A stretch of 64,000 nucleotides of DNA, taken from assembly GCA_029706075.1 (NCBI GenBank), contig JAINUG010000174.1, forward strand, positions 682,001-746,000, written 5' to 3'. Shown here piece by piece: positions 57,180 to 64,000 of this stretch. Position 1 is the stretch's first letter, and each line of letters begins with the position of its first letter. The position numbers and the translations under genes are program-made. Source of the stretch: Aldrovandia affinis. Its lineage: Eukaryota; Chordata; Actinopteri; Notacanthiformes; Halosauridae. The notes below the pieces were generated by a model. The model worked only from the letters and a program-made list of their open reading frames with translations, did not search any database and was not told the origin of the DNA.

Positions 57180-59121
57180 CAGACCTGGGCCAAAATACAT
57201 AGTTGTATTTAAAAATGTAGTTGTTAAATGGCAGTTATGTTTAAATATTTAACATCAAATAATTGTATGCTCAACTAAAGCAATTATTTGATTGAATATT
57301 CAAATATTGATCTTTAAAACATAAATATTATTTGAAATGGTTTCAAATATTTTTCACATTAAAAATATATTTGAAAGTATTTAAATATGACCAAGTTATT
57401 TGAAAAGGACAAAAATATATTTAATGAGTGCCAAATACTTGATGAATTGGCTAAAACTGAAACCAAATTGTTTGTCTATAAACATAGAATCATTAAGTCA
57501 TTAATGGTTTGAGAATTTCAGATTTGCAAAATAAACATTGTATCTTGTATCAGACATAGAAATAAATTAGTATTCGTGTGAAAATGTGAAAATACAAACA
57601 TACTAACATCCACAAATAAAGTACTTAAAGTGAGTGTCAAAACCTTTTCAATTGTCAGCTAGAAAGTGGTCTATGGGTGAATTGCAAAATTCACTTTTTT
57701 TGTATAATCTGAAATAGCCATAGTCCCTATATCCAACAATGAAAGCTTTTCATTAGAAACGATTCCTTTTGAAAAGTGTATTACCATTACCACAGATTGA
57801 TTAAGTGTATTTCCACAGTAGTTATTTCCTCACTTCACAAACATAGTGCTTTAAGAAGGGGCACACTGAGAGGCTCAGATATTACTTACTCGGTCCGCTC
57901 ACTTGAAAATATTAACAGGATATCGACGTAGTCATAGCATACATCACGTACAGCTTCCTATGGGATCACAAATGTTTGGATAATAATTTATGGTGCCTAG
58001 AGACCTTCATAGACTTGAATATGATATTTGATCAAGGACTTATACGTATAAGACACCATACCAGATACATGCAGTTTTTGAGGTAAGATGAGAAATATCT
58101 GTCACTTTCTAGATAAGAAAACTATTTAAAAATTTTAATTTTGGGGGTGGAATATTACCTTTACATGGTAAATGTTTCAACTCATGTTTCTAAAATACTG
58201 TAGCCAAATAGTTGCAGTGACTGACAATGAAAATAAATAATGAAATAATGCCAGAGCTGCAAGCCTGCACAGAGGCTTGTCCTCATTCGGAGAGGGGCAC
58301 TTCTCAAAAGATATTACTATTGGGCAATCCCCAACTGGGTATTGTGCATTGAAATTGGTCAGAAATGTTCTGTGACCTATGATGCTTGGAATAAGTATGG
58401 TAGCGATAACAATGTTGGAACCTTGGTTGAGGAGGATGGCATCCTCAAACAAGTTCTTGAAGGAGCTTGACTGCTGCATTTATAAGCTGTATTTTGTCTT
58501 GGTCTGCTCACTTGAGATGATGTTAGCTGCAATGGTTGACTTGTGGATGTAGGATACAAGAGACCCTGGTTTGGCAAGGGATTTTTGCGATGTTAAATGT
58601 GCAAATTCACTTAATTAATGTGACTCCAGTGTCTTGAAAATAAACTCTTAAGGGTGCCAATTAAGAAGCGCGAACAAGCTGGTGATAAGCCATTAAACGC
58701 CGTATTTCTCCTGTATTTCTCATATGGCGCATGCTGCACATCATCCTGGAATGGTGCCACGCCACTTATTGTGAGAAGTACAGTGTTTTAGCATATATCG
58801 CTGGCTCATTAGAGTTTCATAAATTGCACTGCAAGTTTGTATTTAGTAATTGTATTTCAGGGATTATCTTTGTCAACATGTTTAAAATAGTTGCTTGTAA
58901 ATTAAGGAAGGTAGTTTCTTTCTAACCTTTCAAATGGTTTGAAAGAATAGTATTGAAATAATCTGTATTCAAATATTTTGGAAAAGTAGTTACTTTCTGA
59001 GATCTGTATTCAAATATGTATTTTTTATATTATATATATTAATTATACACAAATGGTATTTGATTATATTTCAAATAATAGCCCACAAATCATATTAGAA
59101 AATCTGTTTATCCCAGGTCTG
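57180..59121. mobile_element. Candidate hAT-like DNA transposon remnant, 1.9 kb
   Basis: The ends are inverted: CAGACCTGGG at 57180 and CCCAGGTCTG at 59121. Both subterminal regions are rich in ATTTGAAATA and ATTCAAATA motifs, as in many fish elements with this end. The flanking 8-base stretches (CTAAGAAC and CTGAACTA) are not a clean duplication. No transposase was recognised inside. Confidence 0.4.
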
Positions 59122-59129
59122 CTGAACTA

Positions 59130-61680
59130 TGAGATTTCTAACATAAGGCACCAGTCAAATGTGTGCCGTAAAATTTAGTCTTTTATGAGATTTCCACTAA
59201 TATACCATTAACAAAATGGAGACAATAAATGATTGCTCTGAAACCTATGCTGATGCTCCTACCTGTGCTCTGCCAGGATTTCAAAGGAACATTTATGGTA
59301 ATGACTTACACTTACATTCTGGGCAACTTCCAAAAGGCAGAATTCCAAAATGATTCGTTCATCTCCACTCTTTCACACAGTAGAGAGATGGAGAGACTTG
59401 AGTGCCAACTCAGTGACTTCTCATGTAATGCTTTTTGCAAGCACTAAGATTTATAAGGTGATCCAATTTCTGTAACCTTGATTTTGAAGTGAACAAATTT
59501 CGGGATGGTGCTTGCCTCTGTCAAGGCTTTCCCAGATCTACCGTCTAATTTGAGAGCTATTGCCTGAAGTTCTGTGCAGAGGACACACTACCTGGAAAAA
59601 GTGACTTGATATGAATTACATTTTTTATGGATTTATGTAAAATATTCTTGGTGTAGGTTTTGGTGCCACTCTTTTGACACTGAATGTTTCCCTGTCAATC
59701 ACAGTTTTTAATGATTGTCTCATATGGCATTGTGATTCGTGTGGCTTTTGTACTTTGTTTTTTCAGTTACGGCCTTTCCACCGTCAAGCTTTATTTTTTA
59801 ATTAAAGGTTCAAATGATTGATGCATTTGACTTTAGAACGAATTGCTCAAGGCTAACTTAGAAACTGACTTACAGTGGTTAAAACGGTTACCCACTTACA
59901 AATATTTTGAACATCAACACATCCTCATAACCCCCAAGGATATTTCGTTACCATTTTGCTGTCAACTCCCAAAAGGCGCGGCTTTGCAATTAGCTTTTAT
60001 ATTAAATTCACGCTCTTGTGACTCTGCTGCTACTCTTGGGTAAACCTGTCAACTGAACCACTCTATGAATGACAGGAACCTCTGTCATACTCTGTAGTAC
60101 TGCTGCAACCCTGCACAGCCTTCAGTGGCTGTCACAACAGTGGAAGTATACGACACTAGTCCATGTGTTGGAAAATGCAAAAAATAACCCATAAGTGAAC
60201 AAACAAGGAGTCAACTATTCATAAGTGGTGTCATTGGGTCTCACCACTACAAAAATAATGTACACAGTAGACTAAACACTTTTCATCATTCAATTAGTTG
60301 AGGGAAGATGAAAGATGCGTGATTTTCAAAGAGATTCTTATCAGGGGGCATTTGATTCTTATCAAATGCCCCCTGATGCCATAAACAATCTTTTTCAGAT
60401 CTGTTCAAACTTGTTTAACCAGTGTGACAGCTTGCTGGTACAGCCCTAGAACTGAAAGTGCAGTGGTTTACAGTATAAGTTCATTATTATTATTTTATGC
60501 TATAGCAGCACAGTGCAGTATGTTCACTGTTTCTGCTAACTCACTAGCTTTATATTTTATAATATAGTCTAGCAATGTCAGTGCACTGATCTTGCAAACA
60601 AATTATCCAGCTCTCTGGCATGTACAGTAGGCCCACTGTCAAAACTCTTTGGAGAGTGACAGTCACAGCCAAGAGCATCTGCAAGTGTGTGCAAGCAAAC
60701 ACCCACCATTTCTAATATAAAAAGGTGTCTAATTTACACTGCTATTCTATCTTCGAAATATCCAAAATTCATAAGATTTTGACTATTGCAGAAATATGAA
60801 TAGTCCTTAAAAACATGAACATTTATACAAAAGTCACGGAAAATATACATTTGACCTTGATGAGAATTGCCCTGTACTGAAGGACCATTAGCTACTCTTA
60901 ACAGGAGCCAAATCTTTGATTTAGTTCTGACCTGTAAGGTAAGCCATCTTAAGTACAAGACTTGGGTGAGCAATCTGAACATAAGCATAGGCTACAAAGG
61001 TTGTTTTATTACTATTATTATTATATATGTTTTTGCTGAACACAGTTCTCCCGCCACTCCGCAGCAGTGAAGCAAGAGACTGTGAGATAGTCAGGTGAAA
61101 GTGAAGGTGAAGTGGAACGGACTGGAGCTGAAACCAAATCACTTTGGTGGCATGTGGTCTAGGGGGGAGGAGGCCTGAACTGTGGCATGAGAATGCTCGC
61201 TATCAGGTGACGGAACGCCTTGTGACTTGAACTGGTACAGTGTGCACTTCCAATTTTCCCACTCACCTGTCCACACTACTCTAGCTGGCCCCCTCCCTTC
61301 CCTTACCAACTCGGAGAAACTTTCAACGCCAACCTTCAAGGGAAACCCTAAACCTCTTTGTGCTCTCAAATCCCTCAAACAGCCACTCATTAGAGTATGG
61401 TATGTGATAAACCCATGGTTGGGTCGCCAAGGAGATTACCCCCAACACCAGATAGCCTTTATTCCAATTGGATAGAAATGCTCCATGTATTACCTATGTA
61501 CCTGGGCTTGTTCATTCTGGAAGCATAATGCGTTTAAGAGTTACTTTAAAAGTGAATGAGAGAGATAGATAGAGATACAGAGAGAGAGAGAGAGAGAGAT
61601 ATTCATAGTGAGATTCACGGAATGAAAATAAGCACAAAAAATAGATGAAATTAAAATTGTTTGCAGAAAATAATTAGTGC
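59130..61680. other. Spacer without recognised gene
   Basis: AT-rich sequence with a 16-base-arm hairpin at 60340-60377 and a short (GA)n run at about 61580-61600. No coding exon or known repeat family is supported. Confidence 0.5.
60340..60377. repeat. Perfect inverted repeat, 16-base arms and 6-base loop
   Basis: ATCAGGGGGCATTTGA, then TTCTTA, then TCAAATGCCCCCTGAT. The left arm is also preceded by GATTCTT, which recurs at the loop, so GATTCTTATCA occurs twice. No T run follows, so it is not a typical terminator. Confidence 0.95.
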
Positions 61681-61870
61681 CGTAAGGCCTCTACATGCTC
61701 GAGCAACTGCAATGCGACTGCAACGCAACATCCTCTGCAACACGTCGCAGAGGTTGTGTTGATGTCGCAGAGGGTGTTGCAGAGGATGTCACGTACCTAG
61801 CCCAAAGATGGTTAGCGAATGGAGGCGGAGTTGTCATAGTCATAGTTCATCGAGCTAGTACATCATTTTT

Positions 61871-61918
61871 TTAAACATTTTAAGCATTTAGCTGACGCTC
61901 TTATCCAGAGCGACATCC
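61871..61918 (-). repeat. LINE/SINE tail fragment
   Basis: TTTTAAGCATTTAGCTGACG then CTCTTATCCAGAGCGACA, reverse of the shared tail. Only the last 45 bases are present. Confidence 0.8.
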
Positions 61919-62335
61919 AGATTAGGGGACAAAGATAAAAGCAGCGATTTGAAAAATTATCTGAAAAGACGGAAAAAGACCATCCTTCATTTCCCTTAAT
62001 ACATTAACATTATTTTTAAGAGTCGTCTGCTGGTTCCTTTGTTCCACGTGAATTTACTCTGTTATTTTAATGCTATAAAGGTGAGTTGCTCGCACACAAG
62101 CTGCTTTCATGACAGGCGTACAAGTCTATTGTACTGACAGTACATTAAACTTGGATATTCTGCCAACAACAAAGGATCGACTGTGGTCTTCGCGTCATTC
62201 TAAATTATATATTTAAGGTTGCAAATATCCAGATGTTTTGTGTTGTGCTTTAGATTACATATAAATGTAACATGTCACTACAATACCTTAATGCACAGAA
62301 TATTCAACTAACAAAACAAAGAAAAAGCAGGGTAC

Positions 62336-62490
62336 ATATACATTTTTTAAGCCTATAGCAGACGCTCTTATCCATAGCGACTTACAAGATGTGCATTAAT
62401 ACATAATAAGAACAATCATAGATCGCACGAGAGATCAGTGCAGTAATACAGCGATAGACATTGTTGGCAGCTGCACACCATACATGTATA
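62336..62490 (-). repeat. L2-type LINE 3' tail, reverse
   Basis: CAGACGCTCTTATCCATAGC then GACTTACAAGATGTGCATTA, continuing into the 3'UTR (GATCAGTGCAGTAATACAGC) of the 7694 and 14990 copies in reverse. Confidence 0.8.
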
Positions 62491-63352
62491 TATCTATGTT
62501 AAAGTTAGCTAAGCAAAACTATCGATATCTATCTATCTAGCTAGCTAGCAATCTGGTGTCACGGCCAAACAAAGCTAGCTAACAGTAGCTAACGATATAG
62601 ATAGCTAGCATAATTTGTTCGACACAGTATAAAATGAACCAGCTTCAGGAAGTATTGGTTGAAGACGTTCGAAGGTACAGGAGTTTCCCTGCTTTCATGA
62701 AAATTTGACACAGAAGCATGTAGAGGCCTGTACGTGACATCCTCTGCAACACCCTCTGCTTGAGCATGTAGAGGCCTTTAGGAGCAGTGTGACCCAAGCT
62801 ATGTCAAACGAAGCCAAATCTGACATGATACCCAGATCTGGAGGCTAATGGCTCACTGATAAATTCCTTTCTTTTATATAGCTTATGAGGTATTCTTTTG
62901 TTTCTATTGTTGTTGTTGCTTCTATTGTTTTCTTTATTCGAAGAGTTCTAGCTCAGAACTGATACTTTTCAAAAGGTGACAGAATCCATTTTGTGTTGAA
63001 AGTGTCACATGCAACAAGAAACATCCCTTTACAAAAGTGTCTTCTCTGGCAGTCTCCTTCAGCTGTGAGAGAAAGTGTTATACTGTTGTGTTATTACTGT
63101 TCATAATTTGAATCGTATGTGATACATTGTTCCCAACAGAACCTGTTGCTAAAAAACTTTTAGATAAAAAAGGGGACAAAAACATTTAGAAAAGTTACTT
63201 ATACAATTGTGATCAATACCATAAAAACAGCAAATATTTATTTCAGTCTGTACACATACACTTCTTTGATTCACGTCACTTTTTAAATAATGGTTTACCA
63301 CATGATAAAGGCCTTTGAGCAACATATTGCCTTATTGACTCTGTTCCAGAGT

Positions 63353-64000
63353 TGTGGACTTGAGTCACATGACTTTGACTCGAGTATGACTCGAGTCACA
63401 ATTTTGATGACTTCAGACTTATTGAAAAATAAAAGTACTTGAGAGTTGAGTTAGACGTGCATGTCTACATTTTAAATGTTTAAATTTTAAGCATTTAGCA
63501 GACGCTCTTATCCAGAGCGTCTTACAAGATGTGCATCGATACATGGTAGGAACAATCATAGTTAGCGCACGAGATCAGTGCAGGAATACAGCAATAGACA
63601 TCATTTTGCGTACCATACCTGTAACACCGGGAAGGAAAAGGTTAGTGAAATTTTTTTTTTTTTGAGAGTATAGTGTTGAACAATTAAACAGTGGTGAAGA
63701 CAATTTAGCTAGATGGACAGAGTTCAGGGGTAGTGGAGTCTGAAGAGGTATGTCTATAACTTGGGACTAGGCTTGGCCTTGAACTGGATGACTCAAGAGA
63801 CTTGTTTTGAATGTAAAAATTGTGTTAAATGTTGATATAAAACTCACTACCGTTGAGGACTTGACACCTGAAATTTGGGATTTATGACTTCACTTGACCT
63901 GAACATGGTGACTTAGGACTTGAGACTTACCCTTCATGACTTGGTACTTACTTGAAGCTTGAAGGCTAAGACTTGAGACTTATGACTTGCATAACAGTGA
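63353..64000. mobile_element. GACTTGAG-rich fish DNA repeat, cut by the window end
   Basis: From AGAGTTGTGGACTTGAGTCA onward the sequence is full of GACTTGA, GACTTGAGACTT and related words in one orientation. It reaches the last base (TATGACTTGCATAACAGTGA). This matches a very common fish DNA transposon-like repeat that I remember as hAT-related; the class is uncertain. A LINE tail (63478-63650) is inserted in it. Confidence 0.55.
63478..63650 (-). repeat. L2-type LINE 3' tail, reverse
   Basis: TTTTAAGCATTTAGCAGACG, then CTCTTATCCAGAGCGTCTTA, GATCAGTGCAGGAATACAGC and ACCATACCTGTAACACCGGG, the reverse of the 7694/14990 3'UTR. It interrupts the GACTTGAG repeat and is thus younger than it. Confidence 0.85.

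Larger units (their letters stand above)
61685..62780. mobile_element. Candidate PIF/Harbinger-like nonautonomous element, 1.1 kb
   Basis: The ends are inverted copies of GGCCTCTACATGCTC (61687 onward and 62763-62777). Next to each is a further shared motif, GTTGCAGAGGATGTCACGTAC, in opposite orientations. The left flank is TAA and the right TTTA, compatible with a worn three-base target duplication. Two LINE-tail fragments (61871 and 62336) lie inside. No transposase is seen. Confidence 0.5.

Noticed and set aside
58177-58577. Two overlapping minus-strand frames in the 57180-59121 block as a hAT transposase
   Set aside because: No recognisable transposase motif, zinc finger or dimerisation domain.
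1-64000. Endogenous retrovirus, LTR element, Polinton or CRISPR array
   Set aside because: No LTR pairs, protease/reverse transcriptase/integrase or capsid motifs were seen. CRISPR-like spaced direct repeats are absent; the tandem repeats found are microsatellites or minisatellites of a vertebrate genome.

Overview
The window is nuclear DNA of a ray-finned fish, most likely a teleost; I cannot name the species. The evidence is the intron-exon genes, the dispersed fish repeats (tRNA-headed SINEs, an L2-type LINE tail, Tc1/mariner elements) and many CA/GT, TA and TTG microsatellites. No bacterial, organellar or retroviral segment was recognised.

Layout, left to right. (1) 282-1193, plus: an intronless class A GPCR with an odorant-receptor-like look. 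(2) 1835-9328, minus: centrin-2 (CETN2), five coding exons, 172 residues, with SINEs, a Tc1 element and a LINE 3' end in its introns. (3) 13033-34450, plus: a ZNF185-like LIM protein, 34 coding exons that join in one frame to 756 residues. (4) 34483-37273, minus: FUT11 (POFUT4-type fucosyltransferase), three coding exons, 483 residues, meeting ZNF185 tail to tail. (5) 39939-40550, plus: RAB9B-like GTPase, one coding exon, 203 residues, with a 3 kb 3'UTR. (6) 43671-about 44660, minus: an unassigned candidate gene with a convincing 74-base intron. (7) 45002-52596, minus: a DM20-type proteolipid protein (PLP1 family), seven exons, 245 residues. (8) 52900-64000: a gene desert filled mainly with repeats.

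The genes do not form one pathway. Centrin-2 acts at centrioles and in nucleotide excision repair, ZNF185 on actin and junctions, FUT11 in the ER/Golgi, RAB9B in endosome-to-Golgi traffic, and PLP/DM20 in glial membranes. What joins them is probably synteny: in human CETN2 and ZNF185 are near neighbours on Xq28, and PLP1 and RAB9B are convergent neighbours on Xq22. Both pairs are kept here with the same relative orientation.

The most interesting structure is in ZNF185. Nearly all its middle exons have lengths divisible by three and the same phase, and the gene shows three layers of tandem exon duplication: a recent two-exon copy, an older copy with one decayed exon, and a partial copy of the first main exon. 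Other leads are the unassigned gene at 43.7-44.7 kb, a CCAAT-box array in the CETN2 promoter, two pairs of abutting convergent poly(A) signals, and several uncatalogued-looking DNA transposon remnants. I found no evidence of a new defence or mobile system.
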